DNA of 64,000 nt. Origin: Hymenobacter sp. UV11. Lineage in GTDB: Bacteria; Bacteroidota; Bacteroidia; Cytophagales; Hymenobacteraceae. Positions 52,101 to 59,509 of the stretch are shown piece by piece; position 1 is the first letter of the stretch, and the number at the start of each line of letters is the position of its first letter. The stretch is taken from positions 434,001-498,000 of the forward strand of contig NZ_SRII01000003.1 of NCBI RefSeq assembly GCF_004684095.1. The letters run 5' to 3'. Below the pieces are notes generated by a model. The model was not told where the DNA came from, ran no database searches, and saw only the letters and a program-made list of their open reading frames with translations. The position numbers were made by a program, and so were the translations under genes.

Positions 52101-52509
52101 CGTTGGAGGCCGAGTAGCGGATAATGAGCGGCGGCGTGATGCCCGGCGGCAGCACCCGCAGCAGCGTCTGGCAAATGGCCGTGAGCTGCGCTACCCCCCC
52201 ATCGGGGTTCGTACCTGGCTGGAAGAATACTTTTATCAGACCAATGCCCTTAAGGCTCTGGCTTTCCTGGTGTTCGACATTGCTAACGGTCGTGGTAATG
52301 GCCCGCTCCACGGGCACTACCACGCGCTGGTTCATCTCCTCGGGCGCAATACCCGCATACGTCCACACAATACCCACCACCGGAATCGGGATGTCGGGGA
52401 AGATGTCCACCGCCATGCGCTGAATTGTCAGCACCCCGCCAATAAGTATTAGTAGCGCCATTACCACGAAGGTGTAGGGCCGCGCCAGCGCCAGTCTTAC
52501 TATCCACAT
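49153..52509 (-). CDS. RND multidrug efflux permease (AcrB/HAE1-type)
   Basis: A 1,118-residue proton-driven efflux pump with twelve transmembrane helices. N-terminal LALARPYTFVVMALLILIGGVLTIQRMAVDIFPDIP and the proton-relay pair in LAVGILVDDATVEIENIHR are intact. The second half includes QNFFPTVDAGQLRLHVRVPTGTRVEETE and MGAIMCIGVATANSILLV. The loop between the two halves, about residues 490-575, is long and very charged (EEEEVPSAYFRNGREV, ERDLARLHREQFEREHPSG, TPEEEAEQGITDEERRAGEA), which explains the extra length against about 1,020-1,050 for AcrB. First gene of the operon. Substrates could be drugs or cell envelope compounds; the hydrophobic DD motif favours an HAE-type pump over CzcA. Confidence 0.92.
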   Translation of the reverse strand: MWIVRLALARPYTFVVMALLILIGGVLTIQRMAVDIFPDIPIPVVGIVWTYAGIAPEEMNQRVVVPVERAITTTVSNVEHQESQSLKGIGLIKVFFQPGTNPDGGVAQLTAICQTLLRVLPPGITPPLIIRYSASNVPIAQTSLSSETLGESDLYDAANAFIRPGLAVVQGASVLLPNGGKPKQIMVDLDPQKLAGKGLSADDVVNTLTTQNLIIPAGSAKIGTREYDVKLNSSPEAIATLNDLPIKTVNGVTTYIRDVAFVHEGSAVQQNIVRQNGRRTAIIPILKSGAASTLAIIDQIKKALPNIQANAPPGLNIKLLFDQSFFVRASIKGVIIEASIAAALTALMILLFLGSWRSTLIIAISIPLSILVSIIVMNILGQTLNIMTLGGLSLAVGILVDDATVEIENIHRNMGQKKGLKRSILDGAQQIATPALVATLSICIVFVPVFFLGGVASAIFAPLATAVIFAMLASYILSRTLVPTMVMYLLRKELPIYHAQEEEEVPSAYFRNGREVTQGERDLARLHREQFEREHPSGTPEEEAEQGITDEERRAGEAITKTWVWRLHTGFEHHFENFRHGYKGALDWALGNRGLVVAAFLVLFVGSLGLFPLIGQNFFPTVDAGQLRLHVRVPTGTRVEETEQRFRQVEGVIRQVIPAKELDLVLDNIGLPVVPINLLLSDNPTIGAGDGEILVSMKEDHGPTAGYIEEIRRQIHKQYPDLIIFFQPADIVNQTLNFGLPSPIDIQVTGRNTKANQEVAAELKKKITNVSGVVDAFVYQAFDQPQLRLDIDRVRAQQAGLAQRDIANNLLVNLSSSTQTNPNQWLNPQNGVNYTVAVQTPPSQLATLNDVGNITVTGPGQPVPQLLTNFAQVRRTQTTAVASDYNIQRTVDLYASVSGRDLGGVSKDIRKIIAETEKHLPKGTTIVMRGQVESMRTSFIGLGLGLAGAIVLVYLLMAVNFQSWLDPLIIITALPGALAGILWMLFVTQTTLSVPALMGAIMCIGVATANSILLVTFANERREEEPDLSPRDAALDAGFTRLRPVLMTALAMIIGLLPMSLGLGEGGEQNAPLGRAVIGGLMLATVTTLFFVPIMFSYLKKKEEQPAEAQPEPQAQAA

Positions 52510-53030
52510 AAGTTGTCCTCGGGTTCGCCCTAAGCCACTCGTTCAACAAAATAAAATCTCACTACATTAGTCCGAGTCAAGCAGTAAAACTGCTTTTATC
52601 CGGAATGGTTGCAGCAGAACTCCATTATAAAGTCATTCGCTAAGCAATTCACTAATAATTCATTAAGGCCTATTGGTGGATTTACTAAGCAAGTATAAAC
52701 TGGGTGGGATATGAGAAGCTGGGTACCAGTAGCTAAGCGGCATGGGCGAAGCGCACTGGGTGTCTACTGACATAAAATTCCCGCTAACGTTGCAGCTACG
52801 GCGGTTTCGTAGTCGATATACAAGAGGGTAGAAGCGCGAATTTGCGCGCCTCCGCGTCAGAACAAGCTCTTTCGACGCGGGGCTACCTAGGGTCACGCCT
52901 CAGGCTATACTTCTGTGTACCAATCCCAAGGTTGCCGTAGCACACCGGCCAGGCCGCGATTCCTCTAATAAAAGCCACAAAAAAGCCTCTCCCGGCTGGG
53001 AGAGGCTTTTTGAAAATCTAAAGCTCGCTA
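52510..53030. other. Intergenic gap without a convincing gene
   Basis: The first 150 bases are AT-rich and contain the leader of the RND operon on the minus strand. The remainder has no frame with protein-like composition; a 77-codon minus frame at 52663-52896 lacks recognisable features. The right end holds a bidirectional terminator. Confidence 0.5.
52975..53013 (-). terminator. Terminator of the stress-protein gene (possibly bidirectional)
   Basis: The perfect 13-bp stem AAAAGCCTCTCCC / complement (52981-52993, 52998-53010) has a 4-base loop and T-runs on both strands. It lies 18 bases beyond the stop codon of the stress-protein gene. Confidence 0.88.
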
Positions 53031-53933
53031 TTAATAGCGGTACACTTTGTCAGCGTTGTTGGTCTTGAACTGCTCTTCGAAGTACTTGGCATCTTCGGCG
53101 TTGCGGGGCTTTACGCCCATTACAATACCACCGTTTTTGATGCCTTCCTCGTACTCAGCGGCGTGCTCCTCGGGGATACCCGAGCCTACCAAGGCGCCTA
53201 CCAGACCACCCGTGAGTCCACCGGCACCGGCACCAGCCAATGCAGCGGCCAGCGGGCCAGCAATGATGAGGCCGAGGCCCGGTAGTGCTACCGAAGTACC
53301 GATAGCAGCAATAGCGCCAATAATGGCACCGGCCGTACCACCGATGGCCGAGCCTACGCCCGCACCTTCCATAGCCTTGTCACCCAAGTCCGTATGAGCC
53401 GTGTTATCACCAAAGTGGGTCTTACGGGTATCATCCGACATCAGCAGGTTTACGTCGTCCTTGCCATAGCCGCGCTCGTGCAGCGACTGGTAGGCTTTCT
53501 CGGCGCTGCTACGGTCGCGGAAAATGCCGCTGGTGTGCGTGTAGTCGCCATCGTAGCTGTCGTTCGAGCCGGTTACGGCATCTTCTACGGCATGGCCAGC
53601 ACGCGAGGCCGTGTTTTGCACGGCGTCAACGCCGCGGCCTACGGCAGCACCGGCGCTGCCGGCTACTGCGGCACCTTTAGCGGTAGCGCTATAGTCGTCG
53701 CCGGGGCGTGAGTTGGTATCAGTCGAGTTAGTAGGGGTAGTATCAGCAGTCGAAGCAGGAGTGGCATCCGAAGCCGAAGCATCGGCGTTGTAGTCTGTGC
53801 CAGCAGCGTAGCTGGTGCTTTCGTTGCTTAGGTTGCCGCTATTACCGAGGCCAGTGCCGGTGTTGCTAGTGCCATAGTTAGCGCCAGCGCCGGTACCAGA
53901 ATTCATCGGGTTGTTTGCATCGTTGGTGTTCAT
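53031..53933 (-). CDS. YflT-like general stress protein with low-complexity N-terminus
   Basis: A 300-residue protein in two parts. Residues 1-140 are low-complexity, rich in Asn, Thr, Ser, Gly, Ala and Asp (TNDANNPMNSGTGAGANYG; SDATPASTADTTPTNSTDTN). Residues 145-300 hold the conserved region: FRDRSSAEKAYQSLHERGYGKDDVNLLMSD, then two glycine-rich hydrophobic hairpins (GSAIGGTAGAIIGAIAAIG; LAAALAGAGAGGLTGGLVGALVGSG), then EEHAAEYEEGIKNGGIVMGVKP. This matches the heat-/general-stress YflT-type domain of Bacteroidota proteins. The start at 53933 (MNTNDANN) is preferred; 53972 adds 13 residues. Role unknown, probably stress protection. Confidence 0.82.
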   Translation of the reverse strand: MNTNDANNPMNSGTGAGANYGTSNTGTGLGNSGNLSNESTSYAAGTDYNADASASDATPASTADTTPTNSTDTNSRPGDDYSATAKGAAVAGSAGAAVGRGVDAVQNTASRAGHAVEDAVTGSNDSYDGDYTHTSGIFRDRSSAEKAYQSLHERGYGKDDVNLLMSDDTRKTHFGDNTAHTDLGDKAMEGAGVGSAIGGTAGAIIGAIAAIGTSVALPGLGLIIAGPLAAALAGAGAGGLTGGLVGALVGSGIPEEHAAEYEEGIKNGGIVMGVKPRNAEDAKYFEEQFKTNNADKVYRY

Positions 53934-54070
53934 CGGAAAAGGGGGATTTAGATTAAATGTCGCCAGAACCAACTGTTCGGCTTCATGTACTTTAACGGCA
54001 ACACCCGAGAGTTGGTTACGCGCTGATAGGAGGCTTTCTGAGTTGGTTCTGCTGCCGGGGGGTAGGGCAC

Positions 54071-54100
54071 AAAAAAGACCCTGGCTGTAGTCAGGGTCTT
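54071..54100 (-). terminator. Terminator of the 128-residue hypothetical gene
   Basis: AAGACCCTG (54075-54083) pairs with CAGGGTCTT (54092-54100), followed on the minus strand by a run of six T. It lies 32 bases beyond the stop codon of the following gene. Confidence 0.75.
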
Positions 54101-54132
54101 ATTAATCATGCTAAGAGCCAGTTAGCTAATAG

Positions 54133-54519
54133 CTACTGTTGCGCGAGGTTTAGTGCGTACTGCGCGTAGTTGTCTTCTTCCTGCCAAAACTCGCGGCAAT
54201 CTTTTATTAAATTCTTTAGAAAGTTCTCGTCTTGCTTCAGGCTACGCCACTCACCCATGCCCAGGCGCTCGCACAGCTTATAGAAGTTATCGCCCTGGCC
54301 TTTGGAGCCCGGCACGCGCACCAGGCAGCTCAGCAGGGGCCGGCCGGCCGCGTGTTCTTCGGTCGATATTTCGGCGAGTATTTCGTTGAGGCGCGATTTC
54401 TCGTGCGAGATTTCCAGGTTCAAGCCCAACTCGGCTTCCTGCACCAGCGTGAGGTAGCTGACCGTACCGGCCTGCTGCCGGGCATAGCGAATAAGGTAAT
54501 GGCGAAGGCGAATAATCAT
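54133..54519 (-). CDS. Hypothetical protein (128 residues)
   Basis: Function not recognised. The product is basic at its start (MIIRLRHYLIRYARQQAG) and largely helical, with TLVQEAELGLNLEISHEKSRLNEILAEISTEEHAAGRP and a conserved-looking middle LLSCLVRVPGSKGQGDNFYKLCERLGMGEW. No signal peptide, membrane segment or coiled coil is clear. The middle part (loop, then GQGDNFYKLCERLG) resembles a small cytoplasmic regulatory or nucleic-acid-binding domain, but I cannot name it. ATG 54519 start, own terminator, base composition like its neighbours, so a real gene is likely. Confidence 0.68.
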   Translation of the reverse strand: MIIRLRHYLIRYARQQAGTVSYLTLVQEAELGLNLEISHEKSRLNEILAEISTEEHAAGRPLLSCLVRVPGSKGQGDNFYKLCERLGMGEWRSLKQDENFLKNLIKDCREFWQEEDNYAQYALNLAQQ

Positions 54520-54747
54520 GGAGAATATAGGGGGTAGACAACGTTAAAAACCCGCATGCGGCGCGTAGTCAACGTTATATAATACGAAGGTGAGCACGTA
54601 GGCGGATTGCTGCTGGGCCTAGCCGGCCCCTAAGCTACTGCCCGAGCCTCGGCGACTGGCTGCGCAACCACTCACCAGAAGAGCCCAAAAACCGCGCCGA
54701 CGTTGCAGGTAAGTCCGTCCCTCGCCCACTATTTTCGGGGGGTAGGG
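54520..54747. other. Intergenic gap with a short direct repeat
   Basis: No gene seen. CAACGTTA occurs twice near 54540 and 54572, and a GGGGTAGGG word precedes the proline dehydrogenase stop. Confidence 0.4.
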
Positions 54748-55959
54748 CTAGCTGCGGCCCTTGCGGCGGCGCAACTCTTTCTGAATCAGTAAAAATTCGC
54801 GGCTGCTTTGGCCGGCGATGGCGGTATTTTCGTTGGCCCGGCGCAGCAAGTAGGGCATTACGGCTTCCACGGGGCCGTAGGGCACGTACTTGGCGGTGCG
54901 GTAGCCCGCGTGGGCCAGGTTGTAGCTCAGGTTATCGCTCATGCCGTAGAGCTGGGCAAACCACACGCGCTCATCGCCGGGCGCCAGGTTGGCCTGCTGC
55001 ATCAACTGGGTCAGCAGCAAAGAGCTGGCTTCGTTGTGCGTACCGGCGCACAGGCTGATACGGTCAATATGGTTTACGCAGTAGCGCAGCGATTCGTTGT
55101 ATAAGTCGTCAGTGGCCTGCTTGCTGGAGTTGATAGGGGTAGCGTGGCCGCGCTGCTTGGCCACGCGGGCTTCCTTCTCCATGTAAGCGCCGCGTACCAG
55201 CTTCACGCCCAAGTAGTAGCCGCCGGCCACGGCGCGGTCGTGGGCCGCTTGCAGGGCCTCCAGCCGGTCGTGGCGGTAGAGCTGATACGTGTTCCAGACA
55301 ATGGCGCGCTCCTGGTTATAGCGCTGCATCATGGTTTCGGTCAGCTCGTCGATGGTGTGCTGAAACCAGCTCTCTTCGGCATCCACAAACAGGCGCACGT
55401 CGTGCTGGTGGGCGCTGGCACACAACGCATCGAGCCGCTGCTGGCCGCGCTCAAATGCCGCCTGCTCGGGCGCGGTGAGGGCGGTGCCGGCCTGCATTTT
55501 TCCCAGCAGCGCCGTGGGCAGCAGGCCCGTCACCTTAAACACGGAGAACGGAATATTCGACGTAGTCGCAGCCATGGCAATGGTCGCCAGAATCTCGTCG
55601 CGGGTGCGGTCGAAGCTGCGGTCGTTGCCGGTGCCCTCCACCGAGTAGTCGAGGATGGTGCCGATGTGGTAGCGCCCCAGCTCAGCAATTACCGGCTGGC
55701 ATTCCTGAATAGTTTCGCCGCCGCAAAACTGCTTGAAAATACTGTTCTTAATCAGAAACTTGGTGCCCGGAAAGCCCAGCTTGAGCGCCGACTGCATGAG
55801 GCTGCTTCCCACCTGCACCAGGCTGCCATTGTTCATGGCCGCAAACAGGGCGTACATCGTGCGCAGCTCACCATCCGACTTGGCCTCGAAGGCAATGCGG
55901 GTGTCTTCAAACGAGATGGGCGCCACGGGCGGAGCGGGCGCGGTGGGAGTAGTAGACAT
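54748..55959 (-). CDS. Proline dehydrogenase
   Basis: A 403-residue FAD enzyme of the PRODH (PutA) barrel family, oxidising proline to pyrroline-5-carboxylate. Motifs in order: GTILDYSVEGTGNDRSFDRTRDEIL (about 95-118), VKVTGLLPTALLGKMQAG region, RLFVDAEESWFQHTIDELTETMM (about 190-212), GVKLVRGAYMEKEARVAKQRG (substrate and FAD region), LCAGTHNEASSLLL and YNLAHAGYRTAKYVPYGPVEAVMPYLLRRANEN. The length fits the monofunctional enzyme. The start at 55959 (MSTTPTAPAPPVAPISFEDTR) is chosen; the frame runs on to 56139 through a repeat. The P5C dehydrogenase gene is not adjacent. Divergent from the DAHP synthase gene across a perfect 26-bp palindrome. Confidence 0.92.
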   Translation of the reverse strand: MSTTPTAPAPPVAPISFEDTRIAFEAKSDGELRTMYALFAAMNNGSLVQVGSSLMQSALKLGFPGTKFLIKNSIFKQFCGGETIQECQPVIAELGRYHIGTILDYSVEGTGNDRSFDRTRDEILATIAMAATTSNIPFSVFKVTGLLPTALLGKMQAGTALTAPEQAAFERGQQRLDALCASAHQHDVRLFVDAEESWFQHTIDELTETMMQRYNQERAIVWNTYQLYRHDRLEALQAAHDRAVAGGYYLGVKLVRGAYMEKEARVAKQRGHATPINSSKQATDDLYNESLRYCVNHIDRISLCAGTHNEASSLLLTQLMQQANLAPGDERVWFAQLYGMSDNLSYNLAHAGYRTAKYVPYGPVEAVMPYLLRRANENTAIAGQSSREFLLIQKELRRRKGRS

Positions 55960-56066
55960 GGGGGCCAGAAAGCTGCGGGTGAATAGGATGGGGAGGGGTA
56001 GGACGAAGGTAACGCCCCCTGCTAAAACCTCGTTCGGCAGCCGCTGGTTACTTTTAGGGTTACAAA

Positions 56067-56132
56067 GTAGCGTGGGCTCTGCGAGCCCGCGCGTAAGTCG
56101 TTCTATGCGCGGGCTCGCAGAGCCCACGCTAC
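56067..56132. repeat. Perfect palindrome with 26-bp arms
   Basis: The arms 56067-56092 and 56107-56132 pair perfectly (GTAGCGTGGGCTCTGCGAGC core) around a 14-base loop. It lies in the divergent promoter region of proline dehydrogenase and DAHP synthase, nine bases before the latter's start codon. Confidence 0.92.
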
Positions 56133-56141
56133 AATTCATAA

Positions 56142-57275
56142 ATGGAAAAAAGCACCGCTACCGCCAACACGTATTTCACCCGCCTGCTGGCGGCCAAAGG
56201 CCAACCCTTTATTATTGCCGGCCCCTGCTCGGCCGAGTCCGAAGCGCAAGTCCTGACGGTGGCCCGCGCCCTCAAAGCCGCCGGCCAGGCCGACATGTAC
56301 CGCGCCGGCATCTGGAAGCCGCGCACCAAGCCCGGCGGCTTCGAAGGCATGGGCACCGCCGCGCTGCCCTGGCTGCAAGCCGCCCGCGCCGAAACCGGCC
56401 TGCCCATGTGCATTGAGGTAGCTACCCCCAAGCACGTAGAAGAAGCTCTCAAGCACGGCATCGACGTGCTCTGGATTGGGGCGCGCACCACCGTGAACCC
56501 CTTCGCGGTGCAGGAGCTGGCCGATGCGCTGGCCGGCACCGGCGTGCCCGTGATGGTGAAAAACCCCGTCAACCCCGACCTCGCGCTTTGGATTGGTGCG
56601 CTAGAGCGGCTGGAGCGGGCCGGTATTACCGATTTGGCGGCTATTCACCGGGGGTTCAGTGCGTTTGGGCCCTCGCGCTACCGCAACGCGCCCACCTGGG
56701 CCATCCCCATTGAGCTGAAAACGCGCTACCCCGAGCTGCCGCTCATCAACGACCCCAGCCACATCGGCGGCTCGCGCGATTTGCTGCTGCCCATCGCCCA
56801 AAAGGCGCTCGACCTCGACTACGATGGCCTCATCATCGAGACGCACCCCGACCCCGACCACGCCCTGAGCGACGCCGCCCAGCAGGTGACGCCCGCCCGC
56901 CTGCAAGAAATTCTGAGCGAGCTGAAGTACCGCTACCGCAGCTCCGACAACGCCGACTACCGCAACAAAGCCGAGGAGCTGCGCCAGAAAATGGACACCG
57001 CCGACCACGAAATCCTCGAAATGCTGGCCCGCCGCATGGCCCTCATTCAGGAGCTGGCCGAGTACAAGAAGGAGAACAACGTGAAGATTTTGCAGCTCGA
57101 ACGCTGGCAGGAAATCTTCAAAACCCGCCCCGAGTGGGGTAGGAAGCTCAATATCGACGAAAAATTTGTGGGCGAGCTCTATAAGCTCATCCACATCGAA
57201 AGTATTCGCCAGCAAACCGAGGTGCTCAACGGCCGCTCTATCGACGGGCCCGTGAACCTGGGGCCGGGCCTGTAG
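56142..57275 (+). CDS. Bifunctional DAHP synthase / chorismate mutase
   Basis: A 377-residue enzyme with a DAHP synthase (type I-beta) domain at 1-265, condensing phosphoenolpyruvate and erythrose-4-phosphate. Motifs: FIIAGPCSAESEAQV, YRAGIWKPRTKPGGFEG, VLWIGARTTVNPF, VMVKNPVNPD, AAIHRGFSAF, NDPSHIGGSRDLLL and GLIIETHPDPDHALSDAAQQ. The C-terminal domain (about 280-370: DTADHEILEMLARRMALIQELAEYKKENNVKILQLERW) is an AroQ-type chorismate mutase, which often confers feedback regulation by prephenate in this fusion. First step of the shikimate pathway; aroB and aroA are within 3.5 kb in the same direction. ATG start, next to a palindrome. Confidence 0.95.
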   Translation: MEKSTATANTYFTRLLAAKGQPFIIAGPCSAESEAQVLTVARALKAAGQADMYRAGIWKPRTKPGGFEGMGTAALPWLQAARAETGLPMCIEVATPKHVEEALKHGIDVLWIGARTTVNPFAVQELADALAGTGVPVMVKNPVNPDLALWIGALERLERAGITDLAAIHRGFSAFGPSRYRNAPTWAIPIELKTRYPELPLINDPSHIGGSRDLLLPIAQKALDLDYDGLIIETHPDPDHALSDAAQQVTPARLQEILSELKYRYRSSDNADYRNKAEELRQKMDTADHEILEMLARRMALIQELAEYKKENNVKILQLERWQEIFKTRPEWGRKLNIDEKFVGELYKLIHIESIRQQTEVLNGRSIDGPVNLGPGL

Positions 57276-57290
57276 GCGGGGGTAGGGCGG

Positions 57291-57704
57291 CTACTGGCGC
57301 TGGTAGGTATACCTAGGCCCGTCGGCCGCACTGCACTGGTCAATAACCAGCGTATTGTTGGCGAGGCTATAGGCGCCTTTGGGCACGTACACGTTGGCTG
57401 CCGAGGCCGTGAGCGTGATAAATGGCACCATATCGTTGGCCGAGCAATTGGCACCCTGGCTGGTGGCGTAGGTGCCCGCCGCCGCCAAGGTGCCGTTGCG
57501 GAAGAGCTTAAAGTGCTGGCTGGTGTCGAGCATCAGCACCTCATTGGGCACGGGTTGGCCAGCGGGGCAGAAGCACTGCAAGTTGGTAAGCCGCCAGGTG
57601 CCCGCCAGCTCATCGGAGAGGGCGGGCGCGGGCGAGTCGCTGTCGTGCTGGCAGCCGCTGAGGCTGGCAGCTAGTAAAATGCTGGCGTAGAGTAGTTTGT
57701 TCAT
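57291..57704 (-). CDS. Small lipoprotein of unknown function (1)
   Basis: A 137-residue predicted lipoprotein. MNKLLYASILLAASLSGCQHD has a clear lipobox LSGC (Cys18). The mature part is a small beta-rich domain: LAGTWRLTNLQCFCPAG, FKLFRNGTLAAAGTYATSQGANCS, ends YTYQRQ. This resembles the lipocalin-like/META-type 'does treatment alter' domains only loosely; I cannot name it. It pairs with the next gene, which shares the signal peptide pattern and CQHD after the lipobox. Convergent with the DAHP synthase gene, 15 bases apart. Start at ATG 57704; the frame extends further upstream but without a signal. Confidence 0.75.
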   Translation of the reverse strand: MNKLLYASILLAASLSGCQHDSDSPAPALSDELAGTWRLTNLQCFCPAGQPVPNEVLMLDTSQHFKLFRNGTLAAAGTYATSQGANCSANDMVPFITLTASAANVYVPKGAYSLANNTLVIDQCSAADGPRYTYQRQ

Positions 57705-57724
57705 AGTAAGGGGGGTAGGGAAAA

Positions 57725-58198
57725 TCACTCGGCAACCCAATGATACGTTTCGTAGGCCCCGCCATCGACGCAGGCATCTTCGCCTGTGATGCTGAGTACC
57801 TGCTGGCCATTTTGCTGACTGACGGCGTAAGTCTTGCGCTCGTTGTTCGGCAGCTTTTCCTCATTGGTCGAATACGTGATAATAGGAAAACTAGCCTGTT
57901 TATAGCCACAACGCGGCAGCGGCCCCATGGAAAGCTGGTAGCTGGTGCGGTAGTCGCCCTGCCCACTGCGGCGCAACAATAGCTGCTCACCTGACCCAAA
58001 TACCAGCTGGCGGGTGTAGCCCTCGGTGGCGGGGCTGCGGTTGCCGGCCCAGTTCAACGTCGAGCGGTCCCACTCCCAGTGGCCGGTGCTCAGCGCCAGC
58101 TCGTCGTAGTTGCTGGGTCGAATGTCGGCGTCGTGCTGGCAGCTAGCGGCCAGCTGCGACGCCGCCAGCAAGGCAGCGCAGCGCAAAAGTTTGTTCAT
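57725..58198 (-). CDS. Small lipoprotein of unknown function (2)
   Basis: A 157-residue predicted lipoprotein: MNKLLRCAALLAASQLAASCQHD has a lipobox LAASC (Cys about 20). The mature protein is beta-rich (HWEWDRSTLNWAGNRSPATEG, YTRQLVFGSGEQLLLRR, RKTYAVSQQNGQQVLSITG) and ends in EDACVDGGAYETYHWVAE, with two Cys likely forming a disulfide. Same orientation as the preceding lipoprotein (20 bases apart), so probably one operon. Only the N-terminal 20 residues are evidently similar between the two. Function unknown. Divergent from aroB across a palindromic hairpin. Confidence 0.75.
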   Translation of the reverse strand: MNKLLRCAALLAASQLAASCQHDADIRPSNYDELALSTGHWEWDRSTLNWAGNRSPATEGYTRQLVFGSGEQLLLRRSGQGDYRTSYQLSMGPLPRCGYKQASFPIITYSTNEEKLPNNERKTYAVSQQNGQQVLSITGEDACVDGGAYETYHWVAE

Positions 58199-58270
58199 AA
58201 GAAACTGGGAGAATGCAAGGAAAGCGTGGGATACCTATGTAGAGCGCCGCCAGCCAGAAATCGTTGCACG

Positions 58271-58302
58271 GCGGGCCGGCAAAAATGCTTAGGCCGGCCC
58301 GC
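58271..58302. repeat. Short palindrome between lipoprotein and aroB genes
   Basis: GCGGGCCGGC (58271-58280) pairs perfectly with GCCGGCCCGC (58293-58302). It stands 50 bases before the aroB TTG start and could be an operator or a leader hairpin. Confidence 0.65.
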
Positions 58303-58351
58303 CGTTTATTTGCACCTGCTTACTGTTTAGCTCACCCGCGACGTTTTTGCT

Positions 58352-59389
58352 TTGAATACTCCGCCCATCATTGGCCCCGCCGCCCTCCCCGCCCTGGCCG
58401 AGCTCCTGCGCGAGGCCCCGCCCAGCCGCCTCTTCGTACTGGCCGATACCAACACGGCGCGCGACTGCTACCCCCCCCTGCGCGCCCAACTACCGCCGCA
58501 CGAGTTGCTGACCATCGCGGCCGGCGAGGAGCACAAAACGCTGGCTACCTGCACCGATGTCTGGGCCTGGCTCACCGTGCACCACGCCGACCGCCACGCC
58601 CTGCTCGTGTGCCTGGGCGGGGGGGTAGTGACGGACCTCGGCGGTTTTTGCGCCGCTACCTACAAGCGTGGCCTGCGCTGCGTGGGCGTGCCCACCACGC
58701 TGCTGGCCCAGGTCGATGCCGCGGTAGGGGGTAAGACGGGGGTTGATTTTCAGGGCTTTAAAAACCATATCGGCGTGTTTCAGGAGCCGGAGGCGGTGTT
58801 CATGGACCCCGCTTTTCTGGCCACGCTGCCGGCCGGCGAGCTGCGCTCGGGCTACGCCGAGGTTATCAAGCACGCGCTCATTGCTGATACGGCCGCCTTC
58901 GCCGAGCTGCGCGGACTGCGCGTGTCGGATGTGTCTGATTGGACGCCCATTATCCGCCACTCAGTCGCCATCAAGGAAGCTATCGTGGCCCAGGACCCGC
59001 ACGAAAGCGGCCCGCGTAAGCTGCTCAACTTTGGCCACACCATCGGCCACGCCCTCGAAAGCTACCTGCTGGCCCAGCCCGGCCGCGTCGTGCGCCACGG
59101 CGAAGCCGTGGCGGCGGGCCTGGTGGCCGAAAGCTGGCTCTCGGCCGAGCGCGGCCTGCTCACGGCCGACGAGCTGGCCCAGGTGCGGGGGGTAGTAAAT
59201 GCGTCATTCGAGCCGCTACGCTTCGCCGAAAATGAGATTGCCGAAATCGCCGCCTACGCGCTGCACGACAAGAAAAACCGGGGCGACAGCATCAAGTGCA
59301 CGTTGCTACAGGGCATCGGGCACGGCATTTTTGACCAAGCCGTGACGATAGCCGAAATCAGCGACGCCCTGCGGGCATATGCCGCGTAG
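58352..59389 (+). CDS. aroB: 3-dehydroquinate synthase
   Basis: A 345-residue enzyme of the shikimate pathway converting DAHP to 3-dehydroquinate, NAD- and Zn-dependent. Motifs: LCLGGGVVTDLGGFCAATYKRGLRCVGVPTTLLAQVDAAVGGKTGVDF (NAD and active-site region, about 88-130), KHALIADTAAF, RKLLNFGHTIGHALESYLL (zinc His), and a second active-site loop HDKKNRGDSIKCTLLQGIG. Length fits the family. The start appears to be TTG (58352), as no ATG is suitably placed. The stop codon TAG is inside a palindromic repeat. Same direction as DAHP synthase upstream and aroA downstream. Confidence 0.93.
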   Translation: MNTPPIIGPAALPALAELLREAPPSRLFVLADTNTARDCYPPLRAQLPPHELLTIAAGEEHKTLATCTDVWAWLTVHHADRHALLVCLGGGVVTDLGGFCAATYKRGLRCVGVPTTLLAQVDAAVGGKTGVDFQGFKNHIGVFQEPEAVFMDPAFLATLPAGELRSGYAEVIKHALIADTAAFAELRGLRVSDVSDWTPIIRHSVAIKEAIVAQDPHESGPRKLLNFGHTIGHALESYLLAQPGRVVRHGEAVAAGLVAESWLSAERGLLTADELAQVRGVVNASFEPLRFAENEIAEIAAYALHDKKNRGDSIKCTLLQGIGHGIFDQAVTIAEISDALRAYAA

Positions 59390-59499
59390 GGTAAGCTTTG
59401 GCTTGCCGCAAGTGGTTTAATAAGAATTCATTAGTATTGAAGGACCGGCTTTAGCTTTCCGCTCATCACGTTAAGAAGGCGAGCTAAAGCTTACCCTAC
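59386..59499. repeat. Palindrome of the GGGTAAGCTTTAGCTTG family, copy 3
   Basis: GTAGGGTAAGCTTTGGCTTG (59386-59405) pairs with the right arm ending at 59499 (about two mismatches over 20-22 bp). The first bases include the aroB stop codon TAG. The longer spacer contains a third related piece (GGCTTTAGCTTTCC). Confidence 0.8.
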
Positions 59500-59509
59500 A
59501 CTGTTTTAT

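Noticed and set aside
52663..52896. 77-codon minus-strand frame in the gap between the RND and stress-protein genes
   Set aside because: Atypical composition, no signal or domain features, and no promoter-like context.
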